A stretch of 64,000 nucleotides of DNA from Gemmatimonadota bacterium (GCA_016719105.1 JADKAQ010000016.1:1-64000), one strand, 5' to 3'; positions 22,401-32,529 are shown, numbered from the stretch's first letter. Program-made: numbers and translations. The notes: a model not told the origin generated them from the letters alone.

Positions 22401-22709
22401 GTTGCGGCTGCTCTCGCGGCTTGGCACAGGAGGGAGGGTGCCGTACCGCTTCTGGTTGCTGGTGTGGGTCATGCAGGTGCAGCCGCGCTGTTTGTGTATG
22501 GTCGCTCCGTCTTGGTTTGGCCCTCCAATCCAGCGCAGATTAGTGCAGCGGTGAGGTGGAGCGCGCTTCTACCGGGTGCAATTGTGCGACGCGCGGAGGC
22601 GCTGTCGGTCGTTCATTCGGTCACGGACGGCGATGCAAGGGCAGAGCGAACGCGAGAGATCGACAACCCAGCGATGGTCATCGAATTGGCGCGCAGAGCG
22701 ATTCGCTAG
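19398..22709 (+). CDS. zorD: Zorya type I protein ZorD, SNF2-family helicase/nuclease component
   Basis: 1103 residues. An N-terminal region of about 450 residues lacks motifs I can name. The SNF2 motor core follows: Walker A 'DDMGLGKTLQVL' near 495-506, motif II 'VTDEAQGYKA' near 630, G-T-P-V-E near 657 and motif VI 'QATDRAYRIGQAK' near 915. The helicase box reads D-E-A-Q rather than D-E-A-H. In type I Zorya, ZorD is a DNA translocase with nuclease activity that degrades invading DNA near the motor. It is intact, the largest gene of the island and the last one. A hairpin at 22811-22838 lies downstream. Confidence 0.92.
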   Translation: MTNFELGSLGPVHLRAADDGIRVFAGGLSSADLMSPSAWPELALAAAGGAECAMDLAMLAESDSLDLDGDEVIVPFDVVLRFLVEDRTLVTRWAPVAPFLLTIDRSGDLATAGFSYRVGWHLGADAVPLERAGAYVRWPPRNQIFRLEPRTAAIVEAMERFNATPPSERTRSAAWSTFGSVRMEAERLGVELDAALRANTVVVPSAVALEMVWHPDATLSFAPRIPELAGDEFRTAFFNNRDVQEVYSISRPDGSRVRVLLSDRQREVLRRMKSVTARRGEAAKKLATQPEEVFDGVLGDVELHYGARVTGIGPIDFGPSPIDPASGGVVGRLAGPREQSTTSPEERASRTPPDSVEAETDEGERVVLPLWSDGSREAMHEAVAAALARGDTSAQIEGHRVRLDAELLASLSSGAARKRATERAYLLIRENEEEGDTFDLGDLASAKGDVAVVEDSLPAALEESVDLKSHQLSGVQWLARCASIPGRTGVLLADDMGLGKTLQVLTFLASAIEHGRTDDSANTGRDGPFRPILIVAPLMLVDTGTWTREMEQRFRWHGAVFRPWHVLHGHGIAEVQLDSDVPDPLGRVRRAPKKLMGFRVVITTYETVVNYQHSLAQQVDGRPIWSMVVTDEAQGYKAMRTKKSHAIKALQPPFQVAATGTPVETRLLDLWNIMDAVQPGLLGSAREFTRRFETPLVSESAAESTVLAELRRELLVGRPNTFLLRRGKEELTDLPPKYERILNCRMGPLELEHEQRLIRDLGAGAGRRSLGVLQELAARSQHPLFGGGSLSLSSADDLVSTSVKLRELVRVLREIAAAREKVLIFALRVPIQQMLSYVIGKKFGIDVSIINGETGRAAAGSSTGAHRRRLLDRFEKSDGFGAIVLSPFVAGVGLTITAANHVIHYGRWWNPAVEGQATDRAYRIGQAKPVTVYYPILRAPEDALPGGTFDEALHSLIMRRRALARDFLHPEAGEGELATELASSLAGGSLAEGDRSTPPSDVAAALAAWHRREGAVPLLVAGVGHAGAAALFVYGRSVLVWPSNPAQISAAVRWSALLPGAIVRRAEALSVVHSVTDGDARAERTREIDNPAMVIELARRAIR

Positions 22710-23053
22710 GGTGATGCACATCGGAAGAAGCAAGGCGTTGGCACTCGCGCGCGAGATTTCCACCGAAACGCTTGCGCTGTGCAAATCTTGATGGGTCAGC
22801 GGTGCGACCTCCAGCCTCCGACGGAGCGTCGGAGCTGGGGTGGGGCGCGAGCACAGGCGCGTACTCCATGTCGGTGGTAGAATCGCGCATGTCATAAATG
22901 CTCTTTGTCGAACTCACGCCGCCATCATTAAAGCGCGCCGGGCGTGGCGCCGCATCCTTTAGGGGATGCGCGTCCGAAGATCTCGCGCAGAAGCGCAGGC
23001 GCACCTCGGAATGCTCTCGGCCGACGGAGGAGAGGCCTCCTGGTAGTCCAACG
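22710..23053. other. Intergenic right boundary of the defence island, with one hairpin
   Basis: This 344-bp gap separates convergent zorD and the phosphoglucomutase gene. The only structure seen is an imperfect inverted repeat at 22811-22838: CTCCGAC/GTCGGAG with a GGAGC loop, extended by CCAG/CTGG around one bulged C. It has no following T-tract, so it is at best a weak terminator or an end-protecting hairpin. I see no tRNA, direct-repeat attachment site or transposase remnant here. Short frames in the gap lack family resemblance. Confidence 0.5.
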
Positions 23054-24683
23054 TCACGTCACCACCGTCGGCCCCTCCCGCCCCGTCAACTCCTTCAACC
23101 GCGACAACTCCAACGCTGCCGCGATGTAGCCCCCCAACGCCTCCTGCGCATCCCGGTCCTGCCGTCCGGCATCCGCCTCATACGACTCCACATACAGCCG
23201 CAACGTCGCCCCAGCCGTTCCCGTCCCCGACAGCCGGAACACGATCCGCGCTCCGCTGGCAAAGATGACGCGCAACCCCTGGTTGGCGCTCGTGCTCCCG
23301 TCGATGGGATCGAGGTACGAGAAGTCATCCACCTGCGCCAGGATGTCGCCGGCGATCGCGGCACCGAGCAGCGCCTGCCCCTTCGACCGCGCCGACTCGA
23401 CAACCGCCTTGGCCGCAGCCGCGTCGACCTCCTCGTAGTCGTGCCGCGTGTAGTAGTTGCGCCCGAAGCGCTTCCAGTGCGCGCACGATCGCCTCGACCG
23501 ATTCGCCCCGCGCGGCGACGATGTTGAGCCAGAACAGCACGGCCCACAGCCCGTCCTTCTCGCGCACATGGTTGGAGCCGGTCCCGAACGATTCCTCACC
23601 ACACAGGGTGACCTTGCCGGCATCGAGCAGGTTGCCGAAGAACTTCCACCCGGTCGGCGTCTCGAACGAGGCGATGCCTAACGCCTGGGCCACGCGGTCG
23701 CTGGCGGCGCTGGTAGGCATGGAGCGCGCGACGCCGGCGATGCCGTCCTGGTAGCCGGGGGCCAGCGTGGCGTTGGCGGCGAGGAGGGCGAGCGAGTCGG
23801 ACGGGTTCACGAAGAAGCGCCGCCCGAGGATCATGTTGCGGTCGCCGTCGCCGTCACTGGCCGCGCCGAAGTCGGGGGCGTCGGCGCCGAACAGCTCCTC
23901 CACCAGGTCGTGCGCGTAGGTCAGGTTGGGATCGGGGTGTCCACCGCCGAAGTCGGGGAGCGGGGTTCCGTTGATCACGGTGCCGGCCGGGGCGCCGAGT
24001 CGACGCTCGAGGATCTCGGTGGCGTACGGCCCGGTGACGGCGTGCATGGCGTCGAAGCGCATGCGGAAGCTGCCGCTCGACAGCAGCGTCCGAATGGCGG
24101 GGAAGTCGAAGAGTGACTCCATGAGCGCGGCGTAGTCGGCGACGGGGTCGACGACCTCCACGGTGAGCGCCCCCAACGTGTACGTCCCCGGGGAGCCTAA
24201 CGGGATGTCGGGGGCGTCGACCAGGCGATACGCGGTGAGGCTGCGTGTGCGGTCGGCGATGGCGGCGGTCACCTTCTCGGGTGCGGGGCCGCCGTTGGAC
24301 ATGTTGAACTTGATCCCGAAGTCGCCGTCGGGGCCGCCCGGGTTGTGGCTGGCGGAGAGGATGATCCCGCCATCGGCCTTGCGCAGGCGGATGAGGTGCG
24401 ACGCCGCCGGGGTCGAAAGGAGCCCGTCCTGCCCGACGATCACGCGCCCGACGCCGTTGGCGGCGGCCATCCGCAGCACGGTCTGGATCGCCTCCTTGTT
24501 ATAGAAGCGACCGTCGCCCCCCACGACGAGCGTTGCCCCCGGCGGGAGCGCCACGGCGTCGAAGGTGGATTGGACGAAATTCTCGAGATAGTGCGGCTGC
24601 TGAAAGACCGTCACCTTCTTGCGGAGCCCGGAGGTGCCGGGGGTCTGGCCTTCGAAAGGAGTGGTGGCGACGGTGCGAGGCAT
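23054..24683 (-). CDS. pgm: Phosphoglucomutase, alpha-D-glucose phosphate-specific (one frame break)
   Basis: It interconverts glucose-1-phosphate and glucose-6-phosphate. It starts at an ATG (24683-24681) with M-P-R-T-V. It shows 'GTSGLRKKV', the phosphoserine loop 'LSASHNPGG', the metal-binding loop 'DGDGDRNMI', the sugar-binding 'CGEESFGTGS' and a C-terminal 'SGTGTAGATLRLYVE'. Together these fit the eukaryote-like Pgm family of about 545 residues. The frame breaks near 23478: inserting one GC into GTGCGCGCA restores V-R-A-H-W-K-R-F and the rest of the protein, which ends at 23054. The glycogen/UDP-glucose housekeeping role and full-length homology make a sequencing error likelier than true loss. 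Confidence 0.9.
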
Positions 24684-24760
24684 GTGTCGGGAAGAGGCGA
24701 GCCGTGCGAGCACCCCAGCGACAGCTCGGGTCCACGATTCCGGCGAAGACGCGAGAGAAA

Positions 24761-25770
24761 CTAACGCCACTCCTCCGCATTCGTCGCCGGCCGCCCCGCC
24801 ACCTTGCGCCCCAGCTCCACGGTCTTGAAGCCGTTCTCCCCCCACCCGATCACGAAGACGCTGAACCCCTGCTTCATCCGCAGCTCGATGTCGCCCAGCC
24901 CGGCCGGATAGCCGCAGGCGACGTTGAACTCCTTGCAGGCGGCGAGCACGGACTGGATCGCGGCCTCCCACCCGGCTTCGTCAAATACGCGCTTGCCGGC
25001 AGCGTCAGTGGTCGTGAAGACGCCGCGCAGCGTCCCCGCCCCCGGGAAGAGCACGCCGATTCCCTTCACGGCGGCGATCTCCCGAATGCGCGCCAACCCC
25101 GCCTTGCTCTCGACGATGCTCCAGTTGACCAGCTCCCCCTTGGGGTTGAGCGGCCAGAGGTCGGCCCTGGCGCGGTACTCCTGCTCGCTCATCCCCCACA
25201 GCTTGGGCGCGGCCCCGACATCATCGGGACGCGTGCCGCCGCTCGCCGCGGGACGCATCATCGCCAGCCCCTGCTTCACCTCCTCGGCGCTCTCCACCCC
25301 GACGAAGACGATGGTGCTCACGCCGAGGTTGAGCTGCTGCGCGATGCGTGCGCGCGCCTTGATCGGGTCGGGGGCGATCTCGGGGGTCTTCACGACCAGC
25401 GGCTGACGCAGGCGGCGCTCGCCACCGCTGGCGAACGGTTCGGCCGACCAGTAGCCCTTGGCGAACTCGGTGAAGCTCGTGTAGCCGGCATCGAAATCGT
25501 GCTCCATCCCGCCGTCGAAGATGTAGTCGCTCCCCCCCTGGGCGAGCGCGTCGGCCGCGAGCTGGGCGGGCGACTTGGGAGGCGTCTCGGGCGCTGGCGG
25601 AGTACCCGGCCTGGCGGGGGACGACGGTTGCTGGGCGCGTACAACCCGAAGACCGGCTTCCTTGCCGCGAGCAGGTCGACCAGCGGGTTGAGGTGCGGTG
25701 CCCCCTGCGCATGGAGGGGAGCGGCGACCGCGGCGGTGACGAAGGGGGCGACCAGGAGGAGGCGACGCAT
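24761..25770 (-). CDS. Exported HpcH/HpaI aldolase/citrate lyase-like protein (one frame break)
   Basis: The ATG at 25770-25768 opens a Sec-type signal peptide ending A-P-L-H-A-Q. The mature part continues N-P-L-V-D-L-L-A-A-R-K-P-V-F-G-L, typical of the HpcH/HpaI class II aldolase opening. It then changes frame near the CCCCC run at about 25617-25621 and proceeds to 24761. Later segments include 'GVESAEEVKQGLAMMRP' and 'LFPGAGTLRG', consistent with the TIM-barrel family, and end in 'EEWR'. Joined length is about 336 residues. Export of this enzyme family is unusual, so the physiological substrate is unclear. It lies 77 bp from the pgm start on the same strand. Confidence 0.78.
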
Positions 25771-25978
25771 GGGGCGACGGGACGGGAGACGGGAGACGGG
25801 AGACGGCAGGGGACAACGTTTCGTCCCACCGCGCCGTTGAAAGGCGTTACGCGCTGAAACCAATTGTATGTAAAGTTGGCGCGTCCGATACGTCGCGTTA
25901 CCCTTGCCAGTCAGCTACCCGCGGCCGACAATAGCGCGGCTCGGGCATACGGCGGTCGAACCCCTCGGAGGATCGCGG

Positions 25979-28448
25979 ATGAAGGCACTCGCTGCCCTGA
26001 CGGCAACCGGACTTCTGGTGCTCGTCGCAGGGCCGGCTCAACCGCTCCACGCGCAGGCGCTGTCGGCCCGCCCGATCGGGGCCCGCACCTTTCCGCACGC
26101 CACGGCGAAGTCGACCACGAAGGCGACGGCTATCGGCGCCGAGGTGCTCACCGGTGTCGTCAAGAAGACCTGCACCGGCTGCCACTCGCAGACGCGGAAG
26201 CTCGGCAACCTGGTGCTCGAAGGGTTCGACGTGGCCCAGGCGGCGCAGAACGCCGAGCTGACCGAGAAGATGATCGGGAAGCTGCAGGCGGGGATGATGC
26301 CGCCGCCGGGGCGCGCGCGGCCGGGGGGGGACACGCTGGCCACGCTGCAGGCGACGCTCGAACGGCTGGTCGATACACGCGCCGCCCTCAAGCCCGAGCC
26401 GGGGTCGCGCAACTTCCAGCGCCTCAACCGGGCCGAGTACGCGCAGTCCATCAAGGAGCTGCTCACGCTCGACATCGACCCGGGAAAGTGGCTCCCGCTC
26501 GATACGAAATCGGCCAACTTCGACAACATCGCCGACGTGCAGATGCCGTCGGCCACGACGCTCGATGCCTACCTCGACGCCGCGAGCGAGATCGCGCGCC
26601 TCGCGGTGGGCGACCGCAAGGCCAGCCCCACCTCCGCGACCTACAAGGTCCCGCGCCTCGCTTCGCAGCTCGAGCATGGTGGAGGGGCGCCGCTCGGGAC
26701 GCGCGGCGGGACCGCGGTCACGCACAACTTCCCGCCGACGGCGAGTACGTCTTCGCCATCACGCTGCACAACATCCCCACCGGGCAGCTCTACGGCTCGG
26801 CGGCCCCGATCGACGAGAAGGTCGAGATCGCGGTCAACGGCGAGCGCGTGGCGGTGCTCGAGGTCGATCGCTGGATGTCGCAGGCCGACCCTAACGGGAT
26901 GGAGCTCAAGTCGCCCCCCATTCGCGTCCGCGCCGGTCCGCATCGCATCTCGGCGGCCTTCGTGAAGACGTTCGAGGGGCCGGTCAACGACCTCATCGCC
27001 CCCATCGGGCACTCGATCGCCGACACGCAGATCGGGGCCGACGGCGGGATCACGATCCTCCCGCACCTGCGCGAGCTGGTGGTGCTGGGGCCATATCACC
27101 CGACGGGGGTGTCGGACACGCCGAGCCGGAAGCGGATCTTCAGCTGCCGCCCGCTTTCGGCGGCCGAGGCGCGCCCGTGTGCGCAGAAGATCCTCACCTC
27201 GTTAGGCTCGGTGGCCTATCGCCGGCCGCTGGCGGCGAGCGACGTGCAGGGGGTGCTCAAGTTCTACGATGAAGGGGCGAAGGAGTCTGGCTTCGAGGGC
27301 GGGGTGCGCTTCGCGCTCGAGGCGCTGCTCTCGTCGCCTCACTTCATCTTCCGCGTGGAAGAGAAGCCGGCGACGGCCAAGCCGGGCGATCGCTTGCCGT
27401 CTCCGACCTCGACGTGGCGTCGCGCCTCTCGTTCTTCCTGTGGGGGACGCCCCCCGATGCGTCGCTGATCGCCGCCGCCAGGCGCGGGGCGCTGTCGACG
27501 ACGGCGGGGGTGCAGGCGCAGGCGCGCCGCATGCTGGCCGACCCGCGCTCCGAAGCGCTGGCCACGCGCTTTGCCGCGCAGTGGCTGCGACTGCAGGACC
27601 TGGACAAGGTGCACCCCGATGCGCTGCAGTTCCCCGACTATCACCAGCAGTTGGCGGACGACATGCGGCGCGAGACGGAGACGTTCTTTGCGCAGATCGT
27701 GCGCGAGAACAAGAGCGTCCTCGACCTGTACACGGCCAACTACACGTACCTCAACGAGTCGCTGGCCGGGCACTACGGCATCGCCGGTGTGACCGGCCCC
27801 GAGTTTCGCCGCGTGCAGTACACCGACGACAAGCGCGCCGGGATCCTGGGACACGCGAGCGTGCTGACGCTCACGTCGGTGGCCAACCGCACCTCGCCGG
27901 TGCTGCGCGGCAAGTGGGTGATGGAGGTCTTGTTAGGCTCGCCGCCGCCGCCGCCGCCGCCCGGGGTCCCCGACCTCGAGGAGACAAAGGACGCCAAGGA
28001 AGGGCGGATGCTGACCACGCGCGAGCGGATGGAGATGCACCGCGCCAATGCGACGTGCAAGTCGTGTCACATGTTCATGGACCCGATCGGGCTGGCGCTG
28101 GACAACTTCGACGTCACGGGGCGCTGGCGCATTCGTGAGAATGGGATGCCCCTCGATACGCGCGGCGACTTCTACGACGGGACGCCGGTCTCGACCCCCA
28201 GCCAGCTGCAACGTGCGCTCATGAAGCGCCCCACGCCGCTGGTGCGGACCTTCACGCTCAACCTGATGGCCTACGCCACCGGGCGTCGGATGGAGTACTA
28301 CGACATGCCGGCGATTCGTCGCATCTCCAGCGACGCGGCGGCCAAGGGGTATCGCTTTGCGGACTTCGTGAGCGGCGTGGTCGCGAGCGAAGCGTTCCGT
28401 GCCAAGCGCGTGTCGGTGGCCAACGCCGCCGTCAAGACCAACGACTGA
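25979..28448 (+). CDS. Exported di-heme DUF1592/DUF1588/DUF1585-type protein (two frame breaks)
   Basis: The ATG at 25979 follows a clear GGAGG ribosome-binding site. A signal peptide ends near residue 26 (P-L-H-A-Q). A first heme site C65-T-G-C-H69 lies in a PSD1-like cytochrome c segment. DUF1587-like 'FQRLNRAEYAQSIKELL', a DUF1595/DUF1592 region ('LSFFLWGTPPDASL') and DUF1588/DUF1585-like regions follow, with a second heme site C-K-S-C-H near residue 692. Two breaks interrupt it: near 26731 (restores F-P-A-D-G-E-Y-V) and near 27394 (restores V-S-D-L-D-V-A-S-R-L). Joined length is about 820 residues. It is probably co-transcribed with the DUF1552 gene 26 bp downstream. The biochemical function of this family is not established; exported electron transfer is inferred from the hemes. 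Confidence 0.82.
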
Positions 28449-28474
28449 CCTCTCTCACGAGCGGAGACGCTGAC

Positions 28475-29869
28475 GTGTTTCGATCCCTTACGGCCAAGCC
28501 CCTTCCGCGCCGGACGTTTCTGCACAGCATGGGCGCCACGGTGGCGCTCCCGTTCCTCGACGCGATGGTCCCGACGGGGCGCGCGCTGCGGGGGAAGGCG
28601 GCGGCCGACCGCACGCGCCTGGTGGCGATCGAGATGGTGCACGGCGCCGCCGGGTGCAACGAGCTGGGGGCCAAGCTCAACCTCTGGTCGCCCGCCGCGG
28701 CGGGGAAGGGGTTCGACCTCGCCCCCACCGCCCTGCACTCGCTGGAGAAGTACCGCGACTACCTGACCATCGTCTCCAACACCGACGTGCGGCAGGCGGA
28801 GCCGGTGATCCCCAAGGAGATCGGGGGCGATCACTTCCGCTCCAGTGCGGTCTTCCTCACGCACATGCACCCGCGCCAGACCGAAGGGTCGGACGTGCGC
28901 GTGGGAACATCGCTCGACCAGCTGTACGCGCAGCGCTTCGGGCAGGACACGCCGATCCCGTCGATGCAGCTCTGCATCGAGAACGTGGACCAGGCGGGAG
29001 GGTGCGCGTATGGCTACGCCTGCGTGTACACCGACTCGATCTCGTGGGCATCGGCGACCGAACCGCTCCCCGTCATTCGCGACCCGCGGGTGGCGTTCGA
29101 GAAGCTCTTTGGCGTGGGCGGGACGAGCGAGGAGCGTGCCACGCGCCGCCGCTCGCGCCGCTCGATCCTGGACTTCGTCGCGAGCGAGATGTCGTCGCTG
29201 CAGCGCATGCTTGGCCCCGACGACAACCACCGCCTGGATCGCTACCTCGAGGACATTCGCGAGGTGGAGCGCCGCATCCAGCGCATCGAGGCGCGCAACA
29301 CGTCGGGCGAGGTGCGCGAGCTCCCCGAGGCGCCGGCCGGCGTCCCCGATTCGTTCGCCGAGCACGTGCAGCTGATGTTCGACATCCAGGCGCTGGCCTT
29401 CGCGGCGGATATCACGCGGGTCTTCTCGTTCAAGATGGGGCGGGACGGGTCGTCGCGGACGTATCCGGAGAGCGGGACCGACAAGCCCTTCCACCCGGCG
29501 TCGCACCACGGGGGGACGGAGCGCGGGGTGAAGGACTTCCACATGATCAACAAGTACCACGTGGCGATGCTCCCCTACTTCCTGGACAAGCTCAAGAGCA
29601 TCCAGGAGGGCGAGTCGAACATGTTGGACAAGACGATGATCATCTACGGGTCGCCGATGGGCGACTCGAACCTGCACAACCATCGGCGTTGCCCCCTGAT
29701 CGTGCTCGGGAAGGCGAACGGGCAGCTCGCCGGGAACCAGCACATTGTTGCGCCTGACGGAACGCCCATGGCGAATGCGATGCTGACGATGATGCACTCG
29801 CTCGGCATGGACGACCTCAAGGAGTTTGGCGATTCCACGGGGGCGCTCAATCTGAGGACGCATGCGTAG
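28475..29869 (+). CDS. DUF1552 domain-containing exported protein
   Basis: 464 residues from a GTG. The N-terminus has a twin-arginine-like motif (P-R-R-T-F-L) followed by a hydrophobic stretch, as usual for this family, so Tat export is likely. The body matches DUF1552, with conserved segments 'HGAAGCNELG', 'GTSLDQLYAQRF' and 'IIYGSPMGDSNLHNH'. DUF1552 genes almost always follow DUF1592 genes and resemble the alkaline-phosphatase/sulfatase-like DUF1501 group, but no reaction is known. The frame is intact. Its end overlaps the ankyrin gene by 8 bp, indicating one operon. Confidence 0.85.
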   Translation: MFRSLTAKPLPRRTFLHSMGATVALPFLDAMVPTGRALRGKAAADRTRLVAIEMVHGAAGCNELGAKLNLWSPAAAGKGFDLAPTALHSLEKYRDYLTIVSNTDVRQAEPVIPKEIGGDHFRSSAVFLTHMHPRQTEGSDVRVGTSLDQLYAQRFGQDTPIPSMQLCIENVDQAGGCAYGYACVYTDSISWASATEPLPVIRDPRVAFEKLFGVGGTSEERATRRRSRRSILDFVASEMSSLQRMLGPDDNHRLDRYLEDIREVERRIQRIEARNTSGEVRELPEAPAGVPDSFAEHVQLMFDIQALAFAADITRVFSFKMGRDGSSRTYPESGTDKPFHPASHHGGTERGVKDFHMINKYHVAMLPYFLDKLKSIQEGESNMLDKTMIIYGSPMGDSNLHNHRRCPLIVLGKANGQLAGNQHIVAPDGTPMANAMLTMMHSLGMDDLKEFGDSTGALNLRTHA

Positions 29870-31842
29870 GCGCGGGGTGGCGGGGGTCGGCGCCATTGGC
29901 GTGGTGGCGGCACTCGGCGCTTTGGGATTGGCGTCCGGGGGGCTCTCTGCGTTGAGCACGGCGTTGACCACAGAGAACACAGAGGGGCGGGAGAACACGG
30001 GGGGAGTTGCGTGGGCGCGCGCGTTGGCGTCCGTGGAGGCGCCGGTCGCCGACGCGGCCATGCGGCGGGACTCGTTGCGGGTGCGGGCGCTCATCCGGGA
30101 AGGGGCCGACGTCAATGCGGCGCAGGGCGATGGGATGACGGCGCTGCACTGGGCGGCGATGCATGGTGATGCGTCGCAGGCTCGGATGCTCATCAGCGCC
30201 GGCGCGCGCCTCGATGCCGTGACGCGCAACGGGAGTTATGCGCCGCTGCACTTGGCGGCCAAGGGCGGGCGGGCTGCCACCGTGGCGGCGCTCGTCGAGG
30301 CGGGGGGCGACGTGAACGTCGCGACTGCCAGTGGTGGTGCCACGCCGTTGCACCTGGCCGCGGAGATCGGCGACACGGCGGTCATTCGCGTGCTGCTGTC
30401 GCACAAGGCGACGGTCGACATTCGGGAGAGCGCCTTCGGGCAGACGCCGCTCATGTGGGCGGCGGCGGCGAACCGGGTGGAGGCGATGCGCGCCCTCCTC
30501 GCGGGCGGCGCCGACCTCAAGGCGACGTCCAAGGTCACCGACATGGCGGCGGAGGAAAAGGCGGCACGTGCGGCGCTGACGCTGCGCACGCGCAAGGTGG
30601 CGGCGCTCAAGGCGGCGGAGCAGCCGCCGCGGCCGGCGGGGACGGTGACAGCGACGACGCCAGCGGCCGCCAACGGGGCAGCGAACCCGGCGGCCGATGC
30701 CCCAAGGCGCGACGCGTTCCACCGCACCTGCCGCGAGCACCGCGACGGCGGCGCCTAACGCCGCTTCCAGGACCGCCGCCGACACCGTCAAGCGCACGCC
30801 GGCCGATTCGGCGCGCCTCGCGGCGGAGAACCGGTCGCTGTCGTACGGAGAACTCGTCGGGAAGTCTGGCGGGCTCACTCCGCTGCTGTTCGCCGTGCGG
30901 CAGGGGCACAGCGCATCGGTGCTGGCGCTGCTCGCGGCGGGGGCCGACGTGAACCAGGTGAGCGCGGGGGACCACACGTCGCCCCTCCTGATGGCCACGA
31001 TCAACGGGCAGTTCGACCTGGCGATGGTCCTGCTGGGGAAGGGGGCCAAGCCCACGCTGGCGAGCGACGCCGGGACGACGCCGCTGTACGCGACCATCAA
31101 CGTGCAGTGGGCCCCCAAGTCGCTCTACCCGCAGCCCACGGCACAGCTGCAACAGGAGACGGGGCACCTCGCCCTGATGGAGGCGCTGATCAAGGGCGGG
31201 GCCGACGTCAACGCCCGCCTCAACAAGCACCTCTGGTTCATGTCCTACAACTTCGACTTGTTAGGCGTGAACAGCGAGGGGGCGACGCCGTTCTGGCGCG
31301 CGGCGTACGGGCTCGACATCCCGGCGATGAAGCTCCTGCTGGCCAACGGCGCCGATCCCAAAGTCGCAACGAAGAAGCCCGCCGGCCGCCTGCGTGGCGA
31401 CGACGCCCCGCCGGCCGAAGGGGCGGCGCCGAAGGACGAGTCTGGGCTGCCGCCCATTCCCGTGGGGGGGCCGGGGGTCTTCCCGATTCACGCGGCCTCC
31501 GGCGTGGGCTACGGCGAAGGCTACGCCGCCAACTCGCACCGCCATGCGCCCGACGCGTGGATCCCGGCGGTGAAGTACCTCATCGAGGCGGTGGGGGCCG
31601 ACGTCAACGCGCGCGACCACAATGGCTTCACCCCGCTGCACCACGCGGCGGCACGCGGCGACAACGCGCTCATCGAATACCTGCTCTCCAAGGGAGCCGA
31701 CATTCACGCGGTCGCGCGGCGCGGCCAGACGGTGGCCGACATGGCCAACGGTCCGGTGCAGCGCATCCCCCCGTTCGTGGAGACGGTGAAGCTCCTCGAG
31801 AAGCTCGGGTCGAAGAACTCCAACAAGTGCAAGTCGTGCTGA
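29862..31842 (+). CDS. Exported ankyrin-repeat protein of the DUF1592/DUF1552 operon (one frame break)
   Basis: The ATG at 29862 overlaps the DUF1552 stop. An N-terminal hydrophobic segment (about residues 9-34) suggests a signal peptide or anchor. It carries two ankyrin blocks: five or so repeats up to about residue 225 ('DGMTALHWAAMHGD', 'GATPLHLAAEIGD'), then an Ala/Pro/Thr-rich linker, then further repeats ending 'NGFTPLHHAAARGDN'. The C-terminus is K-C-K-S-C, a pair of cysteines with unknown purpose. The frame changes in the linker near 30698-30705 (GCCCCAAGGC). The first frame would stop at 30758 and the second runs to 31842. Joined length is about 659 residues. A scaffold role for the neighbouring redox proteins is inferred. 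Confidence 0.83.
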
Positions 31843-31878
31843 CGACTGGCCGCTCGCGTTAGGCGCGGGCGGCAGGCG

Positions 31879-32388
31879 CTACCGCGCGGGGCGCGCCCGG
31901 CTCACGGATACGAGGCCCGCCCGCGCGAGCACGCCGTGGCGCCGGATGGCGGAGAAGTTCCCGGCGCCGGTCGCCCCCGGCAGCGTCATCTTGGCCTGGC
32001 TCAGGACCGTCGAGTCGGCGACGAGCTCCGCCGGGCCGGCCGGGACGCCGTTGAGCTTGAGGATGTAGGCCACCACATCGGCGTACTCGGTCTTCGCCAG
32101 CATCCCCGGGTTGTTGTCGGGCATGGTGGTGCTGATGTTCTTGAACAGGTCGAACGTCGTCTGCCCCCCCCACTTGAGGCGGAAGTCGGCGTTGGACAGG
32201 TCGACGCGCTCGTGGCACTCGAGGCAGACGCGGGTGAAGAGCTGCGCCCCTCGCTCGGCCTGGGCGTCGGTGTAGGAGCTGTCGGCAGAGGTGCGCACGG
32301 GCGCCGAGGCGTCCTGCGCCTCCGTGGGACGCGCCAGGAGTGAGGCGAAGAGAAGGGCGGTCGCGAGCGGGCGGATGTCGAGTCGCAT
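31879..32388 (-). CDS. Exported monoheme cytochrome c
   Basis: 169 residues from ATG (32388-32386) with a signal peptide ending near residue 25 (P-T-E-A-Q). The single heme site is C55-L-E-C-H59. A likely axial methionine lies in 'TTMPDNNPGML', and the 'YADVVAYILKLNG' helix is typical of small class I cytochromes. It is convergent with the ankyrin gene, 36 bp away. It resembles the C-terminal cytochrome domain of the HupE fusion at 56394-58187, which has 'MPKNNPGSL' and 'YADVTAYILSLNG'. It is a likely electron carrier for the periplasmic oxidoreductases encoded nearby. Confidence 0.87.
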   Translation of the reverse strand: MRLDIRPLATALLFASLLARPTEAQDASAPVRTSADSSYTDAQAERGAQLFTRVCLECHERVDLSNADFRLKWGGQTTFDLFKNISTTMPDNNPGMLAKTEYADVVAYILKLNGVPAGPAELVADSTVLSQAKMTLPGATGAGNFSAIRRHGVLARAGLVSVSRARPAR

Positions 32389-32493
32389 GGCGGGAGAGGG
32401 GGGAAACAGGCAGCCGAAAATTGCCCGCCTGTCGCGCCGCGGGCAACCGGTGCGGTGTGCTCGGTGCCTGCGCCTGCTCTGGTACACCGGAAC

Positions 32494-32529
32494 GACGGAG
32501 GGCGGCGCCGACAGGCACCGCCCTCCGTC
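32494..32529 (-). terminator. Strong hairpin downstream of the minus-strand surface-protein operon
   Basis: A perfect 12-bp stem (GACGGAGGGCGG / CCGCCCTCCGTC) with a 12-base loop, 22 bp past the stop of the BNR/dockerin gene. No T-tract is visible on either side. It may terminate transcription or protect the 3' end. Confidence 0.55.

Noticed and set aside
28298..30229. 643-residue minus-strand frame
   Set aside because: It is antisense to the DUF1552 and ankyrin genes, which have clear family motifs and ordered starts.
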